Positions 17,097 to 22,642 of a DNA stretch of 30,827 bases are shown in pieces. Origin of the DNA: a virus. The stretch lies in IMG/VR virus record IMGVR_UViG_3300008448_000401, positions 1 through 30,827 of that record; one strand, 5' to 3'. Position numbers and translations under genes: made by a program. The notes under the pieces were generated by a model that worked only from the letters and a program-made list of their open reading frames with translations, did not search any database and was not told the DNA's origin. Position 1 is the stretch's first letter, and each line of letters starts with the position of its first letter.

Positions 17097-17197
17097 GTCT
17101 TCAATATCCTTGTATCTTTGGGAATGAAGACCACTTCTCTGTGGTGGGAGAGGTGAGTTGGTGGTATAATGGGGAGGGTTTTAAACCCTCCTTTTTT
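17097..17197 (+). ncRNA. Candidate structured small RNA, about 100 nt
   Basis: A consensus promoter and a strong terminator enclose about 100 nt without a convincing gene. The 5' end could fold at once: GTCTTCA (17097-17103, starting at the predicted +1) pairs perfectly with TGAAGAC (17125-17131). A second hairpin is possible as CACTTCTC (17132-17139) with GAGAGGTG (17148-17155), or as the shorter CCAC/GTGG. The terminator stem closes the RNA. It could be a trans-acting phage RNA, or the leader of the glutaredoxin gene with the terminator as attenuator. A 10-codon frame (17124-17156, MKTTSLWWER) lies inside but has a poor ribosome site. No known RNA family was recognised. Confidence 0.55.
17171..17197 (+). 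terminator. Strong intrinsic terminator
   Basis: GGAGGGTTT (17173-17181) pairs with AAACCCTCC (17183-17191) and is followed by TTTTTT. Counting a realistic three-base loop, the stem is 8 bp, six of them G-C rich. It ends transcripts from the fibre genes and from the promoter at 17062. Confidence 0.93.
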
Positions 17198-17231
17198 CTA
17201 TTATAAATTATTAATAATCTATCTAATAATT

Positions 17232-17468
17232 ATGAATTTTGTAGTCTATTCAAAAGAGGGTTGTCCACACTGCTACCGTGTCAAAAAAGTATTAGAGTTG
17301 ACAGGAAGCAACTTTGTGATTTATAATTTAGGGGAGCATTTTACTAAAGAAGAATTTTATTCAGAATTTGGTAAAGGGTCTACATTTCCTCAAGTTGTTT
17401 GTAATGATAAAAAACTTGGTGGATGTACGGATACTGTAAAATTCCTACAAGAAAATCAAATTGTCTAA
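17232..17468 (+). CDS. grx: Glutaredoxin
   Basis: A 78-residue thioredoxin-fold redox protein. The active site CPHC follows the first strand (YSKEGCPHCYRVKKVLE), cis-Pro appears in STFPQVV, and the glutathione-binding GGCTDT follows. Length and motifs match the T4 NrdC-type glutaredoxins of phages, which reduce ribonucleotide reductase for dNTP supply or adjust host redox enzymes. The start is ATG 17232; an in-frame ATG at 17169 would place coding sequence across the terminator stem and is rejected. The stop overlaps the next frame (TTG 17461) by eight bases. Confidence 0.93.
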   Translation: MNFVVYSKEGCPHCYRVKKVLELTGSNFVIYNLGEHFTKEEFYSEFGKGSTFPQVVCNDKKLGGCTDTVKFLQENQIV

Positions 17469-17676
17469 TCCTAACATAAATAATTCTAACCATAAAAATC
17501 GTGGTGTTGAACTTATTCTTAATGGAGGTAAAAGAAAGCAAACTCAACCATTCCATATTATTTTTGAGAAGATAGTTTGCTTTCTGAATCGGGAAGTCAC
17601 TATCTATTTTGAATTTTCCTTTAAGTCGAGGAAGAAAAAAGTAATTTCCCGGAGAAAAAGAAATGTTAGCAGTTAG
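17461..17676 (+). CDS. Possible small basic protein, 71 residues
   Basis: Frame from TTG 17461, overlapping the glutaredoxin stop by 8 bp and the next gene start by 14 bp. It fills an otherwise empty 194-bp gap. The product has a plausible amphipathic stretch, FHIIFEKIVCFLNREVTI, and a very basic tail (KSRKKKVISRRKR). The start codon is weak and only AAGAAA precedes it. The tail coding region also contains the Shine-Dalgarno of the next gene, which could by itself explain the purine-rich Arg/Lys codons. No family recognised. Confidence 0.45.
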   Translation: MSNPNINNSNHKNRGVELILNGGKRKQTQPFHIIFEKIVCFLNREVTIYFEFSFKSRKKKVISRRKRNVSS

Positions 17677-17896
17677 TTTAGTATTCGGTTCCTTTCTAAC
17701 CGTTTTGTTTCTTATAGTGGGAGTGATGGTAGGATGGGTTGCAAGAGAATATATGATGAACTATCGGGAAATTCCAAGACCTCACCCCGAAATGTTTGAT
17801 AATCAGGGAAACCTAATTCCAGATGAGGTGATCGCATTTAACTTTGAAAACTATCATGACTACGACGAAGAAGACAACACAGAAGACGACAACTAA
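17663..17896 (+). CDS. Small membrane-anchored protein, 77 residues
   Basis: A single transmembrane segment spans residues about 2-25 (LAVSLVFGSFLTVLFLIVGV), followed by the soluble motif GWVAREYMMNY and a conserved-looking PRPHPEMFDNQGNLIPDEV. The tail is highly acidic. This layout, an N-terminal anchor plus a HPEMFD..G.LIPDE segment, is a recurring small protein type of T4-like cyanophages; its function is unknown. GGAG (17650-17654) lies eight bases upstream of ATG 17663. The 3' end overlaps the next gene by 41 bp in another frame. Confidence 0.8.
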   Translation: MLAVSLVFGSFLTVLFLIVGVMVGWVAREYMMNYREIPRPHPEMFDNQGNLIPDEVIAFNFENYHDYDEEDNTEDDN

Positions 17897-18476
17897 ATCT
17901 CAAGTAGTGAGAGCTAAAAAACCTGCTACACCTGCAGTAATTGATAATCTACCTAGTAATCCTTTTATTTTTGAGATACTGGATTTAGCATCAAAACAAA
18001 AAACAAATGCTAAGAAAGTAGAAGTTCTGAGAAAATATGAGCATCCAGCATTGAAATCTATTTTTATTTGGAATTTTGATGAATCTGTAATTTCAATGCT
18101 TCCAGAAGGTTCAGTTCCATACTCTGCATTTGAAGATCAAACTGTTCATTCAGGAACTCTTTCTACTAAAATTACGGAAGAAGTTAGAAAAATGCATGAA
18201 ACTGGATCCTTTTCAATGGGATCTAGTGATAAGCAAGGGCATACTACAATTCGCAAAGAATATAGAAATTTTTATCATTTTATTAAAGGTGGTAATGATG
18301 GGTTGAATAATATTCGTAGAGAATCTATGTTCATTAATCTCCTTCAAGGTTTACACCCACTTGAATCCGAAATTCTTTGTCTAGTAAAAGATAAAAATCT
18401 TTCAGAAAAGTATAAAATTACTAAAGAAATTGTTTCTGAATCCTACCCCGATATTAAATGGGGAGGTCGTTCGTGA
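17856..18476 (+). CDS. Conserved cyanophage protein, 206 residues (DUF6433-like)
   Basis: The start is taken at ATG 17856, giving an unusual Thr/Lys-rich N-terminus (MTTTKKTTQKTTTK) encoded by bases that also encode the acidic tail of the previous gene. The main domain, from about residue 30, contains FIFEILDLASKQKTNAKKVE, a WNFDESVISMLPEG segment and a C-terminal LQGLHPLESEILCLVKDKNL. From memory this is the T4-like phage family DUF6433, of unknown role; the position next to redox and replication genes suggests an infection-phase rather than virion protein. The stop overlaps the next start as GTGA. Confidence 0.75.
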   Translation: MTTTKKTTQKTTTKSQVVRAKKPATPAVIDNLPSNPFIFEILDLASKQKTNAKKVEVLRKYEHPALKSIFIWNFDESVISMLPEGSVPYSAFEDQTVHSGTLSTKITEEVRKMHETGSFSMGSSDKQGHTTIRKEYRNFYHFIKGGNDGLNNIRRESMFINLLQGLHPLESEILCLVKDKNLSEKYKITKEIVSESYPDIKWGGRS

Positions 18477-18814
18477 GTCAAGTTATTGATAAAGTGGGAG
18501 AAATGTGTATGGATCATTGGACACCAGCAGAGAAAGAATCATCCAAAGCAAAGTATGGTTGTGAGATTTTAATCCAAAATGGTTCTTATGAAGATGTTTG
18601 CACTAAAGATGCTCCCAACGATGCAAGAATTGTAAAATATGTTGTTGAGGGAGAAATTTGTTACGATTTGACACGAGGAAATAAAATGTCAAATATTTTT
18701 GATATGTATTGGGATAAGTTTCGTGAAGGTATTAAGTCTATAAAGTTTGGACATGGTAAGATCAGTCCTAAACTCTGGGGATATAAATCGCCCGAAAAGA
18801 AAAAGCGAAAGTAA
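18473..18814 (+). CDS. Conserved hypothetical protein, 113 residues
   Basis: The start is GTG 18473, which overlaps the preceding stop (GTGA) and has an ideal Shine-Dalgarno GGGAGG (18461-18466) six bases upstream; an in-frame ATG at 18458 lies in front of that site and has no SD of its own. The product starts MSQVIDKVGEMCMDHWTPAE and contains YGCEILIQNGSYEDVCTKDA, with three Cys. The tail is basic (SPEKKKRK). I recognise it as a recurrent cyanophage type without known function. A hairpin region and a terminator follow. Confidence 0.8.
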   Translation: MSQVIDKVGEMCMDHWTPAEKESSKAKYGCEILIQNGSYEDVCTKDAPNDARIVKYVVEGEICYDLTRGNKMSNIFDMYWDKFREGIKSIKFGHGKISPKLWGYKSPEKKKRK

Positions 18815-18854
18815 TTTCCCTAGTTGGGGGAAAAAATCCCGGCAAAATTTTTTC

Positions 18855-18887
18855 GCGTGAAGGTTTTTACAAATCTTCACGCTTTTT
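18855..18887 (+). terminator. Intrinsic terminator with a promoter -35 in its loop
   Basis: GCGTGAAG (18855-18862) pairs perfectly with CTTCACGC (18875-18882), followed by TTTTT. The 12-base loop contains TTTACA (18866-18871), the -35 of the next promoter. A weaker hairpin TTTCCC/GGGAAA (18815-18833) precedes it. Confidence 0.9.
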
Positions 18888-18895
18888 GGTATAAT
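18866..18895 (+). promoter_or_regulatory. Sigma70-type promoter of the small-gene cluster
   Basis: TTTACA (18866-18871), 18-bp spacer, TATAAT (18890-18895); transcription would start at about 18902. The -35 lies in the loop of the terminator and the spacer covers its 3' arm and T tract. The first transcribed bases can form GATAC/GTATC (18899-18914). Confidence 0.72.
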
Positions 18896-18957
18896 ATGGA
18901 TACTATTTGGTATCTATTATTACCATTTACACACAAAACTTGCATATATAGGATTGA

Positions 18958-18978
18958 TAGGAGTATACTAACCTCCTA
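18958..18978 (+). promoter_or_regulatory. Leader hairpin holding the only GGAG near the next start
   Basis: TAGGAG (18958-18963), nine-base loop, CTCCTA (18973-18978). The 6-bp stem masks the only Shine-Dalgarno-like bases upstream of ATG 18990; these also lie too far (27 nt) for direct use unless the hairpin brings them close. It may control translation. Confidence 0.4.
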
Positions 18979-18989
18979 ACGTTCATCCT

Positions 18990-19190
18990 ATGACTAAAGC
19001 ACTTTTGCTTTTGGCATGGGTTCCACTTCTTTCTGTTTCAACGCCACAACTCAAATCATATCCAGTGACTATAAGTTGTGACGCAGCGTGGGAACTAATG
19101 GACATCGTTAAAAACGACGATGTAGTCCACCAACGAATGGAAGACCGATTGCTATTAGAACTCCGAAAGGATGTAGTCCAAAGGTGCTAA
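18990..19190 (+). CDS. Small secreted-type protein, 66 residues
   Basis: First gene after the promoter at 18866. The N-terminus MTKALLLLAWVPLLSVSTP has a Lys followed by a hydrophobic core and small residues, as in a signal peptide with possible cleavage near residue 18, so the product may reach the periplasm. The mature part contains ISCDAAWELMDIVKNDD and an amphipathic acidic/basic helix ending in Cys; two Cys could form one disulfide. No ribosome binding site lies at normal distance; the only GGAG is in an upstream hairpin. Function unknown; the next small gene has a similar upstream word GTTCATC. Confidence 0.72.
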   Translation: MTKALLLLAWVPLLSVSTPQLKSYPVTISCDAAWELMDIVKNDDVVHQRMEDRLLLELRKDVVQRC

Positions 19191-19238
19191 AAATTAAATA
19201 GGACGGAAGTAAGCCGACTCGGAACGGATCGTTCATCT

Positions 19239-19391
19239 ATGGAAACACTCTTACTAACTTGTTTGCAAGCACAATTAATGACAGGAAGAGTTCTCAAAGC
19301 AGACATTCCTGTTCAAGCAAAGAACGATTTAATTTGGGAGATCAAGCAGGTCTCACCAAAGGAGTGTAAAATAGACGCAAAAGCCGACTGA
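19239..19391 (+). CDS. Small hypothetical protein, 50 residues
   Basis: METLLLTCLQAQLMTGRVLK followed by a soluble, helix-prone stretch DLIWEIKQVSPKECKIDAK. The first 16 residues are moderately hydrophobic but lack a positive charge, so a signal peptide is uncertain. Upstream, GAACG-GAT-CGTTC (19222-19234) forms a short hairpin, and GTTCATC precedes the ATG as it does in the gene before, which suggests that the two small genes and their leaders arose from a common unit. No SD is visible. Function unknown. Confidence 0.6.
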   Translation: METLLLTCLQAQLMTGRVLKADIPVQAKNDLIWEIKQVSPKECKIDAKAD

Positions 19392-19430
19392 AGGAACGCT
19401 CTTTAACCTAAAAAACTAAGGAGAACCCTA

Positions 19431-19568
19431 ATGTCTAAAGTCGTTTACAGAGGAGTTGAGTACGATACCGAAAAGCGTATCGCATATCAACAGCAAATGA
19501 TGCAACAACCCCAACAACAAAATGAAGTCTATCGTGGCATCAAGTTTGTAAAAGAGGGGCACAAATGA
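19431..19568 (+). CDS. Small YRGVEY-motif protein (DUF4278-like), 45 residues
   Basis: MSKVVYRGVEYDTEKRIAY is followed by a Gln/Met-rich linker (QQQMMQQPQQQNE) and a second, shorter motif VYRGIKFVKEG. The YRG.xY pattern, present twice, matches the small DUF4278 proteins of cyanobacteria and their phages, so it is probably host-derived; the function is not known. A clear AAGGAG (19418-19423) sits upstream of ATG 19431. The stop overlaps the next start (ATGA), making this the head of a coupled string of four small genes. Confidence 0.75.
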   Translation: MSKVVYRGVEYDTEKRIAYQQQMMQQPQQQNEVYRGIKFVKEGHK

Positions 19569-19666
19569 TGAAAAAGCTAAACTTCCTGCAACTCATCAAA
19601 GAACAAAAACAAAAAGAAGAACGTCGTTATCAGGCACAACTAGCACAACTAGTTGGAGCAAAATAA
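19565..19666 (+). CDS. Small basic helical peptide, 33 residues
   Basis: ATG 19565 overlaps the previous stop (ATGA), and a second ATG follows directly at 19568. The product has a short hydrophobic start (KKLNFLQLIKE) and then a highly charged helix KQKQKEERRYQAQLAQLV. It is preceded by AGAGGGG (19552-19558), a good Shine-Dalgarno. The stop shares one base with the next start (TAATG). A regulatory or host-takeover peptide is possible, but nothing specific shows this. Confidence 0.55.
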   Translation: MMKKLNFLQLIKEQKQKEERRYQAQLAQLVGAK

Positions 19667-19752
19667 TGATACAATCAATTCTTTCTATTACAGCTGGAAT
19701 TGCTTTAACCACAATGTTTCTATCTCTATACATCCAATGGATTTACCGGTAA
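19666..19752 (+). CDS. Small single-span membrane peptide, 28 residues
   Basis: The start shares a base with the previous stop (TAATG), and the stop shares a base with the next start in the same way. Residues about 4-24 (SILSITAGIALTTMFLSLYI) form one transmembrane helix with a WIYR end. SD GGAG (19654-19657) lies in the preceding gene, eight bases upstream. The perfect stop/start joints on both sides argue for a real gene despite its length. Confidence 0.55.
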   Translation: MIQSILSITAGIALTTMFLSLYIQWIYR

Positions 19753-19919
19753 TGGATTATCATTACCACTGGGATGATATGGACAAAGATAGTAGAGATC
19801 CAGCATGTTATCAACTTACATATCGTGGTTGTAAGTATTGGTCTTGTTATCGAATACATCTCAGAGAGTGGTTTGAGCAAGTTTTAGATATCGAACCAAT
19901 ATTTAATAGGAAGGGTTGA
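19752..19919 (+). CDS. Small Cys/Trp-rich protein with YRG motif, 55 residues
   Basis: Start chosen at ATG 19752 (TAATG joint with the membrane peptide); ATG 19737 in the same frame would add five residues. The N-terminus is His/Asp-rich (MDYHYHWDDMDKDSRD), a possible metal-binding patch. The core CYQLTYRGCKYWSCYRIHL has three Cys and a YRG.xY pattern like the DUF4278-like gene upstream, which suggests distant relation. The final codons form the 5' arm of the terminator, so coding and termination overlap. Confidence 0.65.
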   Translation: MDYHYHWDDMDKDSRDPACYQLTYRGCKYWSCYRIHLREWFEQVLDIEPIFNRKG

Positions 19920-19934
19920 TCCCTTCCTTTTTTT
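19909..19934 (+). terminator. Intrinsic terminator overlapping a stop codon, with -35 in its loop
   Basis: GGAAGGG (19909-19915), loop TTGAT, CCCTTCC (19921-19927), then seven T. The stop TGA of the preceding gene lies in the loop, and TTGATC (19916-19921) doubles as a promoter -35. Confidence 0.93.
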
Positions 19935-19944
19935 ATGTTATGAT
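19916..19944 (+). promoter_or_regulatory. Sigma70-type promoter for the thyX-phoH operon
   Basis: TTGATC (19916-19921), 17-bp spacer, TATGAT (19939-19944). Transcription from about 19951 would cover two small genes, thyX and what follows. The -35 is inside the terminator loop, the same construction as at 18855-18895. Confidence 0.6.
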
Positions 19945-19965
19945 ACCCTGAGTGAAAAGTATTCC

Positions 19966-20139
19966 ATGGACAAAGACAAACTAAAATTGATTGTCCGTAA
20001 TCTTGAACTCTTGGTCGATTCTCTAAAAGCAGAAGTTTATTCGGACGTGTCCGCATATTCTTATACAGATCCAGAAGTTAGAAAAAGACCTATTTTAGAT
20101 TACGATGAAATTTTTGAGGATTCTGATTTAGATGACTAG
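19966..20139 (+). CDS. Small acidic protein, 57 residues
   Basis: MDKDKLKLIVRNLELLVDSL forms a heptad-like amphipathic helix, followed by an acidic tail (DYDEIFEDSDLDD). The ATG lies about 15 nt after the predicted start of transcription. The stop overlaps the next start by eight bases. It is followed by a second helical small protein; the two may be partners, as paired coiled-coil peptides, but this is only suggested by their adjacency. No family recognised. Confidence 0.65.
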   Translation: MDKDKLKLIVRNLELLVDSLKAEVYSDVSAYSYTDPEVRKRPILDYDEIFEDSDLDD

Positions 20140-20299
20140 TAGAGCACGAAAACTTATTAAACTTCTTGAAAGATTGGTAAAGCAAGAACATCTTTATACT
20201 GATGAAAAAATCAGAGAAATGAAAGCACAATTGCGAACTCTTAAAGAAGAACTTGCAAAGATTGAAGCACAAACAACAAAAGGATTCGGAAAGAAATGA
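20132..20299 (+). CDS. Small coiled-coil protein upstream of thyX, 55 residues
   Basis: MTSRARKLIKLLERLVKQEH and the later EKIREMKAQLRTLKEELAKI form two long charged helices with leucine heptads, typical of a coiled coil. It overlaps the gene before by 8 bp and thyX by 4 bp (ATGA), so it is translated in a tight unit with thyX. Such a protein is a repeated neighbour of thyX in cyanophages as far as I remember. The function is unknown. Confidence 0.75.
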   Translation: MTSRARKLIKLLERLVKQEHLYTDEKIREMKAQLRTLKEELAKIEAQTTKGFGKK

Positions 20300-20931
20300 C
20301 TGTAAAACTCATTAGTGTAACACCAGATGCAGAACAGACAATGGCGTATGTTGCTAGAGTGTCTAACCCTAGTAACCAAGACAATGAGAACTATGCGGGG
20401 CTACTACGTTATTGCATTAAGCATAATCATTGGTCTGTGTTTGAGCAGTCTTCTATGACGCTTGAGATTGAGACGACTCGTGGTATTGCAGCACAAATTC
20501 TCCGCCATCGCAGTTTTACATTTCAAGAGTTTTCTCAGCGTTATGCTGATAGTTCTTTAATTTCTGAATATATTCCTGTCCCAGATCTTCGTCGTCAGGA
20601 TACTAAGAATCGCCAGAATTCGATTGACGACATCGGTGAGTATGAGAAACTGAGTCTTCAGAGTAAGATTCAAGAGCATTTTGCACACTCTATGCAACTC
20701 TACAAGGAACTTCTTGCTCATGGGGTTGCAAAGGAGTGCGCTCGCTTTGTACTGCCCTTAGCGACGCCTACACGCATTTATATGACGGGATCTTGCCGTA
20801 GTTGGATTCATTATATCAATCTTCGTTCGGCAAATGGAACTCAGAAGGAGCATATGGACATTGCTCTTGAATGTAAGAAGGTATTTACCGAACAATTCCC
20901 AACTGTTGCCGAAGCTCTTGAGTGGGTCTAA
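20296..20931 (+). CDS. thyX: Flavin-dependent thymidylate synthase
   Basis: ThyX makes dTMP from dUMP using methylene-tetrahydrofolate, NAD(P)H and FAD, supplying thymidine for phage DNA. The 211-residue length is normal. The ThyX signature is present: RHRSFTFQEFSQRY at residues 70-83 (R70, H71, R72, R82, Y83). The conserved WSVFEQSSMTLEIE precedes it, and C-terminal SCRSWIHYINLR with the active-site Arg follows. The start ATG overlaps the preceding stop (ATGA). The CTAAATA motif overlaps its own stop codon and would serve the next gene. The gene belongs to the nucleotide and replication region running to gp32. Confidence 0.97.
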   Translation: MTVKLISVTPDAEQTMAYVARVSNPSNQDNENYAGLLRYCIKHNHWSVFEQSSMTLEIETTRGIAAQILRHRSFTFQEFSQRYADSSLISEYIPVPDLRRQDTKNRQNSIDDIGEYEKLSLQSKIQEHFAHSMQLYKELLAHGVAKECARFVLPLATPTRIYMTGSCRSWIHYINLRSANGTQKEHMDIALECKKVFTEQFPTVAEALEWV

Positions 20932-20934
20932 ATA
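20928..20934 (+). promoter_or_regulatory. Late-promoter-like CTAAATA overlapping the thyX stop
   Basis: CTAAATA includes the thyX stop codon and lies 28 nt before ATG 20956. It is the same arrangement as at 8990 and 28667. Confidence 0.45.
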
Positions 20935-20955
20935 AATTATCTTGAATTTCTAACA

Positions 20956-21204
20956 ATGCCTGTATACCCTGTAGTGAATACAAAAACTGGTGAACAGAAA
21001 GAAGTGGAAATGAGTATCCACGACTGGGACCAGTGGAAAAATGATAATCCAGACTGGATCCGCGATTGGTCCGATCCATCAACTTGTCCACAACCTGGAG
21101 AAGTTGGTGAATGGAGAAATAAATTAATTAATCGTAATCCTGGATGGAATGATGTCCTTGCAAAAGCTGCAAAAGCACCTGGTTCTACTGTAAAGAAACT
21201 CTAA
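20956..21204 (+). CDS. Conserved cyanophage protein, 82 residues
   Basis: Begins MPVYPVVNTKTGEQKEVEM and contains WDQWKNDNPDWIRDWSDP. The opening resembles the first strands of small FmdB-type zinc-ribbon proteins, but the paired Cys residues are missing (only one Cys, at STCPQPG), so zinc binding is unlikely. The C-terminal half, RNPGWNDVLAKAAKAPGSTV, matches the tail of that family type as well. The stop shares its last base with the phoH start (TAATGG), so it is co-translated with phoH. Function unknown. Confidence 0.8.
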   Translation: MPVYPVVNTKTGEQKEVEMSIHDWDQWKNDNPDWIRDWSDPSTCPQPGEVGEWRNKLINRNPGWNDVLAKAAKAPGSTVKKL

Positions 21205-21962
21205 TGGCAAGACGGAAAAGAGGAAATAGTGATCAACCTATCGGAGTTGGTCTGACAGCAAAACAAATGAAGAGGAGAAAACCTCTCAGTTCTGAATATT
21301 TGATTGATATTGATCCCCTTACAGACAATCAAAAACGTCTGTTTGAATCCTATACTGCCGGAAAACATTTGGTTGCTTATGGTTGTGCAGGAACAGGTAA
21401 GACCTTTATCACTCTTTATAATGCTCTTTGTGATGTTTTAGATGAGAGAACACCTTATGAGAGAATCTATCTTGTTCGTTCTCTTGTAGCAACTCGTGAG
21501 ATTGGTTTCCTTCCTGGTTCTCATGAAGATAAGGCAGACATTTATCAAATTCCTTACAAGAATATGGTGAAGTATATGTTCCAGATGCCTTCTGATGCTG
21601 ACTTTGAGATGCTTTATGGCAATCTTAAATCACAAGAAACAATCAAGTTCTGGTCCACTTCATTCTTGCGTGGTACAACTCTCGACAACTCTATTGTAAT
21701 TGTTGACGAATTTCAAAATCTTAACTTCCATGAATTGGATTCTATTATCACTCGTGTAGGTGAAAATACTAAAATTTGTTTCTGTGGCGATGCTTCTCAA
21801 TCGGATTTACAGAAAACAAATGAGCGCAATGGTATTGTGGATTTTATGACCGTATTGCGTAAAATGCCTTCTTTTGATATAATTGAGTTCGGTGTAGACG
21901 ACATTGTTCGTTCTGGACTTGTTAAAGAATACATCATTGCAAAAATGGAAGCAGGTTTTTAA
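21204..21962 (+). CDS. phoH: PhoH-like ATPase
   Basis: A 252-residue P-loop ATPase of the PhoH family, near universal in T4-like cyanophages. Walker A is GCAGTGKT (residues 60-67), Walker B is IVIVDEFQ (164-171, D168/E169), and the helicase-like motif GDASQ follows at 195-199. Upstream, LTDNQKRLFESY is the Q-motif-like segment. Its biochemical job in phages is unsettled; a role in RNA/DNA unwinding or phosphate stress has been proposed. The start shares a base with the preceding stop, and its own stop shares a base with the exonuclease start (TAATG). It sits in the replication operon. Confidence 0.96.
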   Translation: MARRKRGNSDQPIGVGLTAKQMKRRKPLSSEYLIDIDPLTDNQKRLFESYTAGKHLVAYGCAGTGKTFITLYNALCDVLDERTPYERIYLVRSLVATREIGFLPGSHEDKADIYQIPYKNMVKYMFQMPSDADFEMLYGNLKSQETIKFWSTSFLRGTTLDNSIVIVDEFQNLNFHELDSIITRVGENTKICFCGDASQSDLQKTNERNGIVDFMTVLRKMPSFDIIEFGVDDIVRSGLVKEYIIAKMEAGF

Positions 21963-22642
21963 TGTTTAGTCATGTTGATATTGAACTTCCTCAGTTGGAA
22001 CGTGAAACCATTGACGGTGTAAGATATTACAAAGTTCCAGATGAGGAAGAACTTCTTAGACTGGTCTCCATCACTTCGGTGACCAGTCATTTTAACAAGG
22101 AAATTTTTGTTAACTGGCGCAAAAAAGTTGGAGAAGAAGAAGCAGAACGTATTACAAAAGCGGCAACAAGTCGCGGAACTGATATGCATTCTCTTGTAGA
22201 GAACTACCTCTACAATCGTGATCTTCCTTCTGTTCAACCTATCTCAGATTTTCTATTTAAGATTTCTAAACAAAATCTAAATCGTATAAATAATATTTAC
22301 GCCCTTGAAGGTTCGCTATATAGTAAGCAACTGGGTGTTGCTGGGACAGTTGATTGTATTGCCGAATATGACGGCGAATTAGCGATAATCGACTTTAAGA
22401 CTTCTAAAAAACCAAAACCACGAGAGTGGATCGAACATTATTTTGTTCAATGTATGGCATATGGTTGTATGTTGTACGAACTGACTGGCATTTCGGTCAA
22501 AAAACTTGTAATTATCATGGCATGTGAAAATGGAGAATGCGTCGTCTATGAAGAACGAGACAAATCAAAATACATCAAACTTCTCAGTGAATACATTAGA
22601 AAGTTTGTTAGAGATAAACTGGAATTCTATGGAACCAAATAA
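21962..22642 (+). CDS. PD-(D/E)XK exonuclease, RecB/MGME1-like
   Basis: A 226-residue nuclease. The conserved elements appear in order: SITSVT (37-42), RGTDMHSLVE with H76, EGSLYS (E116), AGTVDCIAEYDG (D131), AIIDFKTSKKP (D144, K146; the DxK core) and QCMAYGCMLYE (Q163, Y167). This pattern is that of the RecB-family nuclease domain as in mitochondrial MGME1. It likely degrades host DNA or trims replication and recombination ends. The gene overlaps gp33 by 14 bp, and phoH lies directly upstream. Confidence 0.92.
   Translation: MFSHVDIELPQLERETIDGVRYYKVPDEEELLRLVSITSVTSHFNKEIFVNWRKKVGEEEAERITKAATSRGTDMHSLVENYLYNRDLPSVQPISDFLFKISKQNLNRINNIYALEGSLYSKQLGVAGTVDCIAEYDGELAIIDFKTSKKPKPREWIEHYFVQCMAYGCMLYELTGISVKKLVIIMACENGECVVYEERDKSKYIKLLSEYIRKFVRDKLEFYGTK

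Noticed and set aside
17124-17156. Ten-codon frame MKTTSLWWER as a leader peptide with tandem Trp codons
   Set aside because: It could suggest Trp-type attenuation before the terminator, but GGGA lies only three bases before the ATG and no biosynthetic gene follows. A structured RNA explains the same bases better.
17097-17197. Possible tRNA gene in the gap before glutaredoxin
   Set aside because: No acceptor stem with T-arm sequence (GTTC.A..C) in the right place, and no cloverleaf could be drawn. No tRNA was found elsewhere in the window either.
17638-18820. 13-nt repeat AAAGTAATTTCCC at 17638-17650 and 18808-18820
   Set aside because: Both copies lie at gene boundaries, but the word is AT-rich and short, there are only two copies and the flanks differ; chance is likely.
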